DNA from: Heracleum sosnowskyi
Lineage: Eukaryota > Streptophyta > Magnoliopsida > Apiales > Apiaceae
NCBI GenBank assembly: GCA_030848705.1
Contig: CM061236.1
Span: forward strand, 54,145,481-54,209,480
Length of the DNA: 64,000 nt
Reading direction: 5' to 3'
Both the position numbers and the translations under genes were made by a program. Shown here piece after piece: positions 25,410 to 38,638 of this stretch; the first letter of the stretch is position 1; each line of letters begins with the position of its first letter. The notes under the pieces were generated by a model. It was not told where the DNA came from. It was given only the letters and a program-made list of their open reading frames with translations, and ran no database searches.

Positions 25410-26040
25410 ATTATCATATTATCATAATTTACATCAACTTTGACCACTTTTTGGGGTCCTCTGATACCAGTTACATCCGAGTCAATTTCGGCTATAGTTT
25501 GGCCAACTCACCGATTTAAGTCACTTTCCACCACATTAGAGTGGATTTCGACCACAACCTGGCATGATTAACATAATATCATAATATACATGAACTTTGA
25601 CCACTTTTTGGGATCCTCATATACCAGTTTCATCCGAGTCAATTTCGGTTTTAGTTTTGCCAAACAAACCAATTTAAGTCAATTTCCACCACATTAGAGT
25701 GGATTTCGACCACTTCTTATCATGATTAACATATTATCATAGAATACATCAACTATGACCATTTTTTGGGGTCCTCCAATAACAGTTTCATCCGAGTCAA
25801 TTTCGGCTCTAGTTTAGCCAAAGTAACCAATTTAAGTCACTTTCCACCACTTTAGATTGGATTTCGACCACATCCTGGCATGATTAACAAATTATCATAA
25901 TATACATGAACTTTGACCAATTTTTGGGATACTCATATACGAGTTTCATCCGAGTCAATTTCGGTTTTAGTTTGGCCAAACAAACCAATTTAAGTCAATT
26001 TCCACCACATTAGAGTGGATTTCGACCACTTCCTGGCATG

Positions 26041-26988
26041 ATTAACATATTATCATACTTTACATCAACTATGACCATTTTCTGGGGTCCTCCAATAACA
26101 GTTTCACCCGATTCAATTTCGGTTCTAGTTTGGCCAAACTAACCAATTTAAGTCACTTTCCACCACTTTAGAGTGGATTTCGACCACATCCTGGCATGAT
26201 TAACATATTATCATAATATACTTGAACTTTGACCACTTTTTGGGATCCTCATATACCAGTTTCATCCGAGTCAATTTCGGTTTTAGTTTAGCCAAACAAA
26301 CCAATTTAAGTCAATTTCCACCACATTAGAGTGGATTTCGACCACTTCTTGGCATGATTAACATATTATCAGAAAAATACATCAACTATGACTATTTTTG
26401 GGGGTCCTCCAATAACAGTTTCATCCGAGTCAATTTCGGCTCTAGTTTGGCCAAAGTCACCAATTTAAGTCACTTTCCACCACATTAGAGTGGATTTCGA
26501 CCACATCCTGGCATGATTAATATATTATCATAATTTACATCAACTTTGACCACTTTTTGGGGTCCTTTGATACCAGTTTCATCCAAGTCAATTATGGCTC
26601 TAGTTTGGCTAAACAAACCAATTTAAGTAACTTTCCACCACATTAGAGTGGAATTCGAGCACATCCTGGCATGATTATCATATTATCATAATTTACATCA
26701 ACTCTGACCACTTTTTGGGGTCCTCTGATACCAGTTCCATCCGAGTCAATTTCGGCTCTAGTTTGGCCAACTAACCAATTTAAGTCACTTTCCACCACAT
26801 TAGAGTGGATTTCGACCACATCCTAGCATGATTAACATAATATCATAATATACATGAACTTTGACCACTTTTTGGGATCCTTATATACCAGTTTCATCCG
26901 AGACAATTTCGGTTTTAGTTTGGCCAAATAAACCAGTTTAAGTCAATTTCCACCACATTAGAGTGGGTTTCGACCACATCCTTGCATG
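26041..26988 (+). repeat. Six-monomer segment duplicated at 27778
   Basis: Monomer starts are 26041, 26199, 26357, 26516, 26674 and 26831. The segment shares CATACTTTACATC, the five-A monomer ATCAGAAAAATAC and AACTCTGACCAC with 27778-28725 at a constant 1737 bp offset. The D-like monomer at 26516 keeps the EcoRI tail. Confidence 0.75.
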
Positions 26989-27777
26989 ATTAACATATTA
27001 TCATAATATACATGAACTTTGACCACATTTTGGGGTCCTCTGATACCAGTTTCATCCGAGTCAATTTCGGCTCTAGTTTGGCTAACCTAACCAATTTAAG
27101 TAACTTTCCACCATATTAGAGTGGATTTCGACCACATCCTGGCATGATTAATATATTATCATAATTTACATCAACTTTGACCACTTTTTGGGGTCCTCTG
27201 ATACCAGTTCCATCCGAGTCAATTTCGGCTCTAGTTTGGCCAACTCACCAATTTAAGTCACTTTCCACCACATTAAAGTGGATTTCGACCACATCCTGGC
27301 ATGATTAACATATTATCATAATATACATGAACTTTGACCACTTTTTGGGATCCTCATATACCAGTTTCATCAGAGTCAATTTCGGTTTTAGTTTAGCCAA
27401 ACAAACCAATTTAAGTCAATTTCCACCACATTAGAGTGGATTTCGACCACTTCTTGTCATGATTAACATATTATCATAAAATACATCAACTATGACCATT
27501 TTTTGGGGTCCTCCAATAACAGTTTCACCGGAGTCAATTTCGGCTCTAGTTTGGCCAAAGTAACCAATTTAAGTCACTTTCCACCACTTTAGATTGGATT
27601 TCGATCACATCCTGGCATGATTAACATAATATCATAATATACATGAACTTTGACCACTTTTTGGGATCCTCATATACCAGTTTCATCCGAGTCAATTTCG
27701 GTTTTAGTTTAGCCAAACAAACCAATTTAAGTCAATTTCCACCACATTAGAGTGGATTTCGACCACTTCCTGGCATG

Positions 27778-28725
27778 ATTAATATATTATCATACTTTAC
27801 ATCAACTATGACCATTTTCTGGGGTCTTCCAATAACAGTTTCACCCGAGTCAATTTCGGTTCTAGTTTGGCCAAACTAACCAATTTAAGTCACTTTCCAC
27901 CACTTTAGAGTGGATTTCGACCACATCCTGGCATGATTAACATATTATCATAATATACTTGAACTTTGACCACTTTTTGGGATCCTCATATACCAGTTTC
28001 ATCCGAGTCAATTTCGGTTTTAGTTTAGCTAAACAAACCAATTTAAGTCAATTTCCACCACATTAGAGTGGATTTCGACCACTTCTTGGCATGATTAACA
28101 TATTATCAGAAAAATACATCAACTATGACTATTTTTGGGGGTCCTCCAATAACAGTTTCATCCGAGTCAATTTCGGCTCCAGTTTGGCCAAAGTCACCAA
28201 TTTAAGTCACTTTCCACCACATTAGAGTGGATTTCGACCACATCCTGGCATGATTAATATATTATCATAATTTACATCAACTTTGACCACTTTTTGGGGT
28301 CCTCTGATACCAGTTTCATCCAAGTCAATTATGGCTCTAGTTTGGCTAAACTAACCAATTTAAGTAACTTTCCACCACATTAGAGTGGAATTCGAGCACA
28401 TCCTAGCATGATTATCATATTATCATAATTTACATCAACTCTGACCACTTTTTGGGGTCCTCTGATACCAGTTCCATCCGAGTCAATTTCGGCTCTAGTT
28501 TGGGCAACTAACCAATTTAAGTCACTTTCCACCACATTAGAGTGGATTTCGACCACATCCTGGCATGATTAACATAATATCATAATATACATGAACTTTG
28601 ACCACTTTTTGGGATCCTCATGTACCAGTTTCATCTGAGTCAATTTCAGTTTTAATTTAGCCAAACAAACCGATTTAAGTCAATCTCCACCACATTAGAG
28701 TGGATTTCGACCACTTCTTGTCATG
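27778..28725 (+). repeat. Duplicate of the 26041 six-monomer segment
   Basis: Monomer starts are 27778, 27936, 28094, 28253, 28411 and 28568. It differs from the left copy by scattered single bases, such as GGCTCCAG near 28176 and TTTGGGCAACTAACC near 28501. It contains the last EcoRI-type tail seen in the window. Confidence 0.75.
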
Positions 28726-29673
28726 ATTAACATATTATCATAGAATACATTAACTATGACCATTTTTTGGGGTCCTCCAATAACAGTTTCATCCGAGTCA
28801 ATTTCGGCTCTAGTTTAGCCAAAGTAACCAATTTAAGTCACTTTCCACCACTTTAGATTGGATTTCGACCACATCCTGGCATGATTAACATATTATCATA
28901 ATATACATGAACTTTGACCACTTTTGGGGATCGTTATATACCAGTTTCATCCGAGTCAATTTCGGTTTTAGTTTGGCCAAACAACCCAGTTTAAGTCAAT
29001 TTCCACCACATTAGAGTGGATTTCGACCACATCCTGGCATGATTAACATATTATCATAATATACATGAACTTTGACCACTTTTTGGGATACTCATATACC
29101 AGTTTCATCCGAGTCAATTTCGGTTTTAGTTTGGCCAAACAAACCAATTTAAGTCAATTTCCACCAAATTAGAGTGGATTTCGACCACTTCCTGGCATGA
29201 TTAACATATTATCCGAATTTACATCAACTATGACCATTTTTTGGGGTCCTCCGATAACAGTTTCACCCGAGTCAATTTCGGATCTAGTTTGGCCAAACAA
29301 ACCAATTTAAGTCACTTTCCACCACTTTAGAGTGGATTTCGACCACATCCCGGCATGATTAACATATTATCATAATATACTTGCACTTTGACCACTTTTT
29401 GGGATCCTCATATACCAGTTTCATCCGAGTTAATTTCGGTTTTAGTTTAGCCAAACAAACCAATTTAAGTCAATTTCCACCACATTAGAGTGGATTTCTA
29501 CCACTTCTTGTCATGATTAACATATTATCATAAAATACATCAACTATGACCATTTTTTGGGGTCCTCCAATAACAGTTTCACCCAAGTCAATTTCGGCTC
29601 TAGTTTGGCCAAACTAACCAATTTTAGTCACTTTCCACCACTTTAGAGTGGATTTCGACCACATCATGGCATG

Positions 29674-30937
29674 ATTAAAATAATATCATAATATACATGA
29701 ACTTTGACCTCTTTTTGGGATCCTCATATACCAGTTTCATCCGAGTCAATTTCGGTTTTAGTTTAGCCAAACAAACCAATTTAAGTCAATTTCCACCATA
29801 TTAGAGTGGATTTCGACCACTTCTTGTCATGATTAACATATTATCATAAAATACATCAACTATGACCATTTTTTTGGGTCCTCCAATAACAGTTTCATCC
29901 GAGTCAATTTCGGCTCTAGTTTGGCCAAAATAACCAATTTAAGTCACTTTCCACCACTTTAGATTGGATTTCGACCACATCCTGGCATGATTAACATATT
30001 ATCATAATATACATGAACTTTGACCACTTTTTGGGATCCTTATTTACCAGTTTCATCCGAGTCAATTTCGGTTTTAGTTTAGCCAAACAAACCAATTTAA
30101 GTCAATTTACACCACATTAGAGTGGATTTCTACCACTTCTTGGCATGATTAACATATTATAATAAAATACATCAACTATGACCATTTTTTGGGGTCCTCC
30201 AATTACAGTTTCATCCGAGTCAATTTCGGCTCTAGTTTGGCCAAAGTAACCAATTTAAGTCACTTTCCACCACTTTCGATTGGATTTCGACCACATCCTG
30301 GCATGATTAACATAATATCATAATATACATGAACTTTGACCACTTTTTGGGATCCTCATATACCAGTTTCATCCGAGTCAATTTCGGCTTTAGTTTAGCC
30401 AAACAAACCAATTTAAGTCAATTTCCACCACATTAGAGTGGATTTCGACCACTTCTTGTCATGATTAACATATTATCATAAAATACATCAACTATGACCA
30501 TTTTTTGGGGTCCTCCAATAACATTTTCATCCGAGTCAATTTCGGCTCTAGTTTGGCCAAAGTAACCAATTTAAGTCACTTTCCACCACTTTAGATTCGA
30601 TTTCGACCACATCCTGGCATGATTAACATAATATCATAATATACATGAACTTTCACCACTTTTTGGGATCCTCATATACCAGTTTCATCCGAGTCAATTT
30701 CGGCTTTCGTTTAGCCAAACAAACCAATTTAAGTCAATTTCCACCACATTAGAGTGGATTTCGACCACTTCCTGGCATGATTAACATATTTTCAGAATTT
30801 ACATCAACTATTACCATTTTTTGGGGTCCTCCAATAACAGTTTCACCCAAGTCAATTTCGGCTCTAGTTTGGCCAAACTAACCAATTTTAGTCACTTTCC
30901 ACCACTTTAGAGTGGATTTCGACCACATCATGGCATG
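29674..30937 (+). repeat. 8-monomer HOR (1264 bp), first copy
   Basis: It starts at an ATTAAAATAATATC monomer preceded by CACATCATGGCATG, and the same landmark recurs at 30938. Within it are a monomer with GGGATCCTTATTTACC, two class 2 monomers with ATTATAATAAAATAC or AACATTTTC, and an H-like last monomer at 30780 (ACATATTTTCAGAATTT, CTATTACC, TTTCACCC). Confidence 0.82.
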
Positions 30938-32200
30938 ATTAAAATAATATCATAATATACATGAACTTTGACCACTTTTTGGGATCCTCATATACCAGTT
31001 TCATCCGAGTCAATTTCGGTTTTAGTTTAGCCAAACAAACCAATTTAAGTCAATTTCCACCACATTAGAGTGGATTTCGACCACTTCTTGTCATGATTAA
31101 CATATTATCATAAAATACATCAACTATGACCATTTTTTTGGGTCCTCCAATAACAGTTTCATCCGAGTCAATTTCGGCTCTAGTTTGGCCAAAATAACCA
31201 ATTTAAGTCACTTTCCACCACTTTAGATTGGATTTCGACCACATCCTGGCATGATTAACATATTATCATAATATACATGAACTTTGACCACTTTTTGGGA
31301 TTCTTATTTACCAGTTTCATCCGAGTCAATTTCGGTTTTAGTTTTGCCAAACAAACCAATTTAAGTCAATTTTCACCACATTAGAGTGGATTTCTACCAC
31401 TTCTTGGCATGATTAACATATTATAATAAAATACATCAACTATGACCATTTTTTGGGGTCCTCCAATAACAGTTTCATCCGAGTCAATTTCGGCTCTAGT
31501 TTGGCCAAAGTAACCAATTTAAGTCACTTTCCACCACTTTAGATTGGATTTCGACCACATCCTGACATGATTAACATAATATCATAATATACATGAACTT
31601 TGACAACTTTTTGGGATCCTCATATACCAGTTTCATCCGAGTCAATTTCGGCTTTAGTTTAGCCAAACAAACCAATTTAAGTCAATTTCCACCACATTAG
31701 AGTGGATTTCGACCACTTCTTGTCATGATTAACATATTATCATAAAATACATCAACTATGACCATTTTTTGGGGTCCTCCAATAACATTTTCATCCGAGT
31801 CAATTTCGGCTCTAGTTTGGCCAAAGTAACCAATTTAAGTCACTTTCCACCACTTTAGATTCGATTTCGACCACATCCTGGCATGATTAACATAATATCA
31901 TAATATACATGAACTTTCACCACTTTTTGGGATCCTCATATACCAGTTTCATCCGAGTCAATTTCGGCTTTAGTTTAGCCAAACAAACCAATTTAAGTCA
32001 ATTTCCACCACATTAGAGTGGATTTCGACCACTTCTTGTCATGATTAACATATTATCATAAAATACATCAACTATGACCATTTTTGGGGTACTCCAATAA
32101 CAGTTTCATCCGAGTCAATTTCGGCTCTAGCTTGGCCAAAGTAACCAATTTAAGTCACTTTCCACCACTTTAGATTGGATTTCGACCACATCCTGGCATG
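30938..32200 (+). repeat. 8-monomer HOR, second copy (1263 bp)
   Basis: It begins with the same ATTAAAATAATATC landmark. It is one base short because the last class 2 monomer (32044) has five instead of six Ts before GGGG. That monomer also has GGGGTACTCC and TAGCTTGGCC. The GGGATTCTTATTTACC variant near 31300 is shared with copies near 40260, 44050 and 48320. Confidence 0.8.
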
Positions 32201-33266
32201 ATTAACATTTTATCATAAAATACATGAACTTTGACCACTTTTTGGGATCCTTATATACCAGTTTCATCCGAGTCAATTTCGGTTTTAGTTTGGCCAAACA
32301 AACCAGTTTAAGTCAATTTCCACCACATTAGAGTGGATTTCGACCACATCCTGGCATGATTAACATATTATCATAATATACATGAACTTTGACCACTTTT
32401 TGGGATACTCATATACCAGTTTCATCCGAGTCAATTTCGGTTTTAGTTTGGCCAAACAAACCAATTTAAGTCAATTTCCACCACATTAGAGTGGATTTCG
32501 ACCATTTCCTGGCATGATTAACATATTTTCAGAATTTACATCAACTATTACCATTTTTTGGGGTCCTCCAATAACAGTTTCACCCGAGTCAATTTCGGCT
32601 CTAGTTTGGCCAAAGTAACCAATTTAAGTCATTTTCCACCACTTTAGATTGGATTTCGACCACATCCTGGCATGATTAACATAATATCATAATATACATG
32701 AACTTTGATAACTTTTTGGGATCCTCATATACCAGTTTCATCTGAGTCAATTTCCACCACATTAGAGTGGATTTCGACCACTTCCTGTCATGATTAACAT
32801 AGTATCATAAAATACATCAACTATGACCATTTTTTGGGGTCCTACAATAACAGTTTCATACGAGTCAATTTCGGCTTTAGTTTGGCCAAAGTAACCAATT
32901 TAAGTCACTTTCCACCACTTTAGATTGGATTTCGACCACATCCTGGCATGATTAAAATAATATCATAATATACATGAACTTTGACCACTTTTTGGGATCC
33001 TCATATACCAGTTTCATCCAAGTCAATTTCGGTTTTAGTTTAGCCAAACAAACCAATTTAAGTCAATTTCCACCACATTAGAGTGGATTTCGACCACTTC
33101 CTGGCATGATTAACATATTTTCAGAATTTACATCAACTATTACCATTTTTTGGGGTCCTCCAATAACAGTTTCACCCGAGTCAATTTCAGCTCTAGTTTG
33201 GCCAAACTAACCAATTTTAGTCACTTTCCACCACTTTAGAGTGGATTTCGACCACATCATGGCATG
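32201..33266 (+). repeat. Seven-monomer segment containing a truncated unit
   Basis: Monomer starts are 32201 (ATTAACATTTTATCATAAAAT), 32359, 32517, 32675, 32793, 32951 and 33109. Two consecutive class 1 monomers (32201, 32359) are A- and B-like. The segment corresponds to 48910-50015, where all seven monomers are full length. Confidence 0.82.
32675..32792 (+). repeat. Truncated 118 bp monomer (40 bp deletion)
   Basis: This monomer reads TCTGAGTCAATTTCCACCAC, passing straight from the GAGTCAATTTC before the dyad to the CCACCAC after it. The 40 bp between two AGTCAATTTC decamers is missing together with one decamer copy, including the GTTTAGCCAAAC dyad region. The related copy near 49384-49541 is intact. 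This is the only large internal length change I found in 405 monomers. Confidence 0.9.
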
Positions 33267-36200
33267 ATTAAAATAATATCATAATATACATGAACTTTGA
33301 CCACTTTTTGGGATCCTCATATACCAGTTTCATCCGAGTCAATTTCGGTTTTAGTTTAGCCAAACAAACCAATTTAAGTCAATTTCCACCACATTAGAGT
33401 GGATTTCGACCACTTCTTGTCATGATTAACATATTATCATAAAATACGTCAACTATGACCATTTTTCTGGGTCCTCCAATAACAGTTTCATCCGAGTCAA
33501 TTTCGGCTCTAGTTTGGCCAAAGTAACCAATTTAAGTCACTTTCCACCACTTTAGATTGGATTTCGACCACATCCTGGCATGATTAACATATTGTCATAA
33601 TATACATGAACTTTGACCACTTTTTGGGATCCTTATATACCAGTTTTATCCGAGTCAATTTCGGTTTTAGTTTAGCCAAAAAAACCAATTTAAGTCAATT
33701 TCCACCACATTAGAGTGGATTTCGACCACTTCTTGGCATGATTAACATATTATAATAAAATATATCAACTATGACCATTTTTTGGGGTCCTCCAATAACA
33801 GTTTCATCCGAGACAATTTCGGCTCTAGTTTGGCCAAAGTAACCAATTTAAGTCACTTTCCACCACTTTAGATCGGATTTCGACCACATCCTGGCATGAT
33901 TAACATAATATCATAATATACATGAACTTTGACCACTTTTTGGGATCCTCATATACCAGTTTCATCCGAGTCAATTTCGGTTTTAGTTTAGCCAAACAAA
34001 CCAATTTAAGTCAATTTCCACCACATTAGAGTGGATTTCGACCACTTCTTGTCATGATTAACATATTATCATAAAATACATCAACTATGACCATTTTTTT
34101 GGGTCCTCCAATAACAGTTTCATCCGAGTCAATTTTGGCTCTAGTTTGGCCAAAGTAACCAATTTAAGTCACTTTCCACCACTTTAGATTGGATTTCGAC
34201 CACATCCTGGCATGATTAACATATTGTCATAATATACATGAACTTTGACCACTTTTTGGGATCCTTATATACCAGTTTTATCCGAGTCAATTTCGGTTTT
34301 AGTTTAGCCAAACAAACCAATTTAAGTCAATTTCCACCACATTAGAGTGGATTTCGACCACTTCTTGGCATGATTAACATATTATAATAAAATACATCAA
34401 CTATGACCATTTTTTGGGGTCCTCCAATAACAGTTTCATCCGAGTCAATTTCGGCTCTAGTTTGGCCAAAATAACCAATTTAAGTCACTTTCCACCACTT
34501 TAGATTGGATTTTGACCACATCCTGGCATGATTAACATAATATCATAATATACATGAACTTTGACCACTTTTTGGGATCCTCATATACCAGTTTCATCCG
34601 AGTCATTTTCGGCTTTAGTTTAGCCAAACAAACCAATTTAAGTCAATTTCCACCACATTAGAGTGGATTTCGACCACATCCTGGCATGATTAACAAATTA
34701 TCATAATATACATGAACTTTGACCACTTTTTGGGATACTCATATACCAGTTTCATCCGAGTCAATTTCGGTTTTAGTTTGGCCAAACAAACCAATTTAAG
34801 TCAATTTCCACCACATTAGAGTGGATTTCTACCACTTCTTGGCATGATTAACATATTATAATAAAATACATCAACTATGACCATTTTTTGGGGTCCTCCA
34901 ATAACAGTTTCATCCGAGTCAATTTCGGCTCTAGTTTAGCCAAAGTAACCAATTTAAGTCACTTTCCACCACTTTAGATTGGATTTCGACCACATCCTGG
35001 CATGATTAACATAATATCATAATATACATGAACTTTGACCACTTTTTGGGATCCTCATATACCAGTTTCATCCGAGTCAATTTCGGCTTTAGTTTAGCCA
35101 AACAAACCAATTTAAGTCAATTTCCACCACATTAGAGTGGATTTCGACCACTTCCTGGCACGATTAACATATTTTCAGAATTTACATCAACTATTACCAT
35201 TTTGTGGGGTCCTCCAATAACAGTTTCACCCAAGTCAATTTCGGCTCTAGTTTGGCCAAACTAACCAATTTTAGTCACTTTCCACCACTTTAGAGTGGAT
35301 TTCGACCACATCATGGCATGATTAAAATAATATCATAATATACATGAACTTTGACCACTTTTTGGGATCCTCATATACCAGTTTCATCCGAGTCAATTTC
35401 GGTTTTAGTTTAGCCAAACAAACCAATTTAAGTCAATTTCCACCACATTAGAGTGGATTTCGACCACTTCTTGTCATGATTAACATATTATCATAAAATA
35501 CATCAACTATGACCATTTTTTTGGGTCCTCCAATAACAGTTTCATCCGAGTCAATTTCGGCTCTAGTTTGGCCAAAATAACCAATTTAAGTCACTTTCCA
35601 CCACTTTAGATTGGATTTCGACCACATCCTGGCATGATTAACATATTATCATAATATACATGAACTTTGACCACTTTTTGGGATCCTTATTTACCAGTTT
35701 CATCCGAGTCAATTTCGGTTTTAGTTTAGCCAAACAAACCAATTTAAGTCAATTTCCACCACATTAGAGTGGATTTCTACCACTTCTTGGCATGATTAAC
35801 ATATTATAATAAAATACATCAACTATGACCATTTTTTGGGGTCCTCCAATTACAGTTTCATCCGAGTCAATTTCGGCTCTAGTTTGGCCAAAGTAACCAA
35901 TTTAAGTCACTTTCCACCACTTTAGATTGGATTTCGACCACATCCTGGCATGATTAAAATAATATCATAATATACATGAACTTTGACCACTTTTTGGGAT
36001 CCTCATATACCAGTTTCATCCGAGTCAATTTCGGTTTTAGTTTAGCCAAACAAACCAATTTAAGTCAATTTCCACCACATTAGAGTGGATTTCGACCACT
36101 TCCTGGCATGATTAACATATTTTCAGAATTTACATCAACTATTACCATTTTTTGGGGTCCTCCAATAACAGTTTCACCCGAGTCAATTTCAGCTCTAGTT

Positions 36201-36268
36201 TGGCCAAACTAACCAATTTTAGTCACTTTCCACCACTTTAGAGTGGATTTCGACCACATCATGGCATG
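33267..36268 (+). repeat. 19-monomer unit (3002 bp), first copy
   Basis: It starts at an ATTAAAATAATATC monomer followed by a class 2 unit with AAAATACGTCAAC (33441). It contains two ATATTGTCATAAT class 1 monomers (33583, 34215), a B-like insertion at 34689 and H-like monomers at 35163 and 36111. The AAATACGTC marker, the TATTGTC monomers and the start landmark recur 3002 bp later. Confidence 0.8.
34689..34846 (+). repeat. B-like monomer breaking the class alternation
   Basis: It starts ATTAACAAATTATC, has GGGATACTCATATACC and the perfect GTTTGGCCAAAC palindrome, exactly as type B of the left domain. It is preceded by a class 1 monomer, so two class 1 units are adjacent. Equivalent insertions are at 38007 and near 41010, 41800 and 45756. 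It is followed by a class 2 unit whose predecessor tail reads GGATTTCTACCAC. Confidence 0.82.
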
Positions 36269-38638
36269 ATTAAAATAATATCATAATATACATGAACTTT
36301 GACCACTTTTTGGGATCCTCATATACCAGTTTCATCCGAGTCAATTTCGGTTTTAGTTTAGCCAAACAAACCAATTTAAGTCAATTTCCACCACATTAAA
36401 GTGGATTTCGACCACTTCTTGTCATGATTAACATATTATCATAAAATACGTCAACTATGACCATTTTTCTGGGTCCTCCAATAACAGTTTCATCCGAGTC
36501 AATTTCGGCTCTAGTTTGGCCAAAGTAACCAATTTAAGTCACTTTCCACCACTTTAGATTGGATTTCGACCACATCCTGGCATGATTAACATATTGTCAT
36601 AATATACATGAACTTTGACCACTTTTTGGGATCCTTATATACCAGTTTTATCCGAGTCAATTTCGGTTTTAGTTTAGCCAAAAAAACCAATTTAAGTCAA
36701 TTTCCACCACATTAGAGTGGATTTCGACCACTTCTTGGCATGATTAACATATTATAATAAAATACATCAACTATGACCATTTTTTGGGGTCCTCCAATAA
36801 CAGTTTCATCCGAGTCAATTTCGGCTCTAGTTTGGCCAAAGTAACCAATTTAAGTCACTTTCCACCACTTTAGATTGGATTTCGACCACATCCTGGCATG
36901 ATTAACATAATATCATAATATACATGAACTTTGACCACTTTTTGGGATCCTCATATACCAGTTTCATCCGAGTCATTTTCGGCTTTAGTTTAGCCAAACA
37001 AACCAATTTAAGTCAATTTCCACCACATTAGAGTGGATTTCGACCACTTCTTGTCATGATTAACATATTATCATAAAATACATCAACTATGACCATTTTT
37101 TGGGGTCCTCCAATAACAGTTTCATCCGAGACAATTTCGGCTCTAGTTTGGCCAAAGTAACCAATTTAAGTCACTTTCCACCACTTTAGATCGGATTTCG
37201 ACCACATCCTGGCATGATTAACATAATATCATAATATACATGAACTTTGACCACTTTTTGGGATCCTCATATACCAGTTTCATCCGAGTCAATTTCGGTT
37301 TTAGTTTAGCCAAACAAACCAATTTAAGTCAATTTCCACCACATTAGAGTGGATTTCGACCACTTCTTGTCATGATTAACATATTATCATAAAATACATC
37401 AACTATGACCATTTTTTTGGGTCCTCCAATAACAGTTTCATCCGAGTCAATTTCGGCTCTAGTTTGGCCAAAGTAACCAATTTAAGTCACTTTCCACCAC
37501 TTTAGATTGGATTTCGACCACATCCTGGCATGATTAACATATTGTCATAATATACATGAACTTTGACCACTTTTTGGGATCCTTATATACCAGTTTTATC
37601 CGAGTCAATTTCGGTTTTAGTTTAGCCAAACAAACCAATTTAAGTCAATTTCCACCACATTAGAGTGGATTTCGACCACTTCTTGGCATGATTAACATAT
37701 TATAATAAAATACATCAACTATGACCATTTTTTGGGGTCCTCCAATAACAGTTTCATCCGAGTCAATTTCGGCTCTAGTTTGGCCAAAATAACCAATTTA
37801 AGTCACTTTCCACCACTTTAGATTGGATTTTGACCACATCCTGGCATGATTAACATAATATCATAATATACATGAACTTTGACCACTTTTTGGGATCCTC
37901 ATATACCAGTTTCATCCGAGTCATTTTCGGCTTTAGTTTAGCCAAACAAACCAATTTAAGTCAATTTCCACCACATTAGAGTGGATTTCGACCACATCCT
38001 GGCATGATTAACAAATTATCATAATATACATGAACTTTGACCACTTTTTGGGATACTCATATACCAGTTTCATCCGAGTCAATTTCGGTTTTAGTTTGGC
38101 CAAACAAACCAATTTAAGTCAATTTCCACCACATTAGAGTGGATTTCTACCACTTCTTGGCATGATTAACATATTATAATAAAATACATCAACTATGACC
38201 ATTTTTTGGGGTCCTCCAATAACAGTTTCATCCGAGTCAATTTCGGCTCTAGTTTGGCCAAAGTAACCAATTTAAGTCACTTTCCACCACTTTAGATTGG
38301 ATTTCGACCACATCCTGGCATGATTAACATAATATCATAATATACATGAACTTTGACCACTTTTTGGGATCCTCATATACCAGTTTCATCCGAGTCAATT
38401 TCGGCTTTAGTTTAGCCAAACAAACCAATTTGAGTCAATTTCCACCACATTAGAGTGGATTTCGACCACTTCCTGGCACGATTAACATATTTTCAGAATT
38501 TACATCAACTATTACCATTTTGTGGGGTCCTCCAATAACAGTTTCACCCAAGTCAATTTCGGCTCTAGTTTGGCCAAACTAACCAATTTTAGTCACTTTC
38601 CACCACTTTAGAGTGGATTTCGACCACATCATGGCATG
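36269..38638 (+). repeat. 15-monomer unit related to the previous one (2370 bp)
   Basis: Monomer order follows 33267-35320 with one extra dimer (36901, 37059). Landmarks are AAAATACGTC at 36443, TATTGTC monomers at 36585 and 37533, a B-like monomer at 38007 and an H-like monomer at 38481 (TTTTGTGGGGTCC). Confidence 0.8.

Larger units (their letters stand above)
24937..29673 (+). repeat. Transition zone of 30 mixed monomers
   Basis: Monomers here follow neither the A-G order of the left part nor the regular two-class alternation of the right part. Single-base changes and hybrid types are more frequent. Lengths include 156 bp (25254), 157 bp (25410, 26674, 27147, 28411) and 159 bp (24937, 26357, 28094). 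D-like EcoRI monomers are present for the last time (site at 28388-28393). A subset is duplicated with a 1737 bp (11-monomer) offset: 26041-26988 and 27778-28725, both with ATTATCATACTTTAC and ATCAGAAAAATAC. Confidence 0.8.

Noticed and set aside
32740..32760. Insertion or foreign sequence in the short monomer
   Set aside because: All bases match the ordinary monomer on both sides. Only the 40 bp between the AGTCAATTTC repeats is missing.
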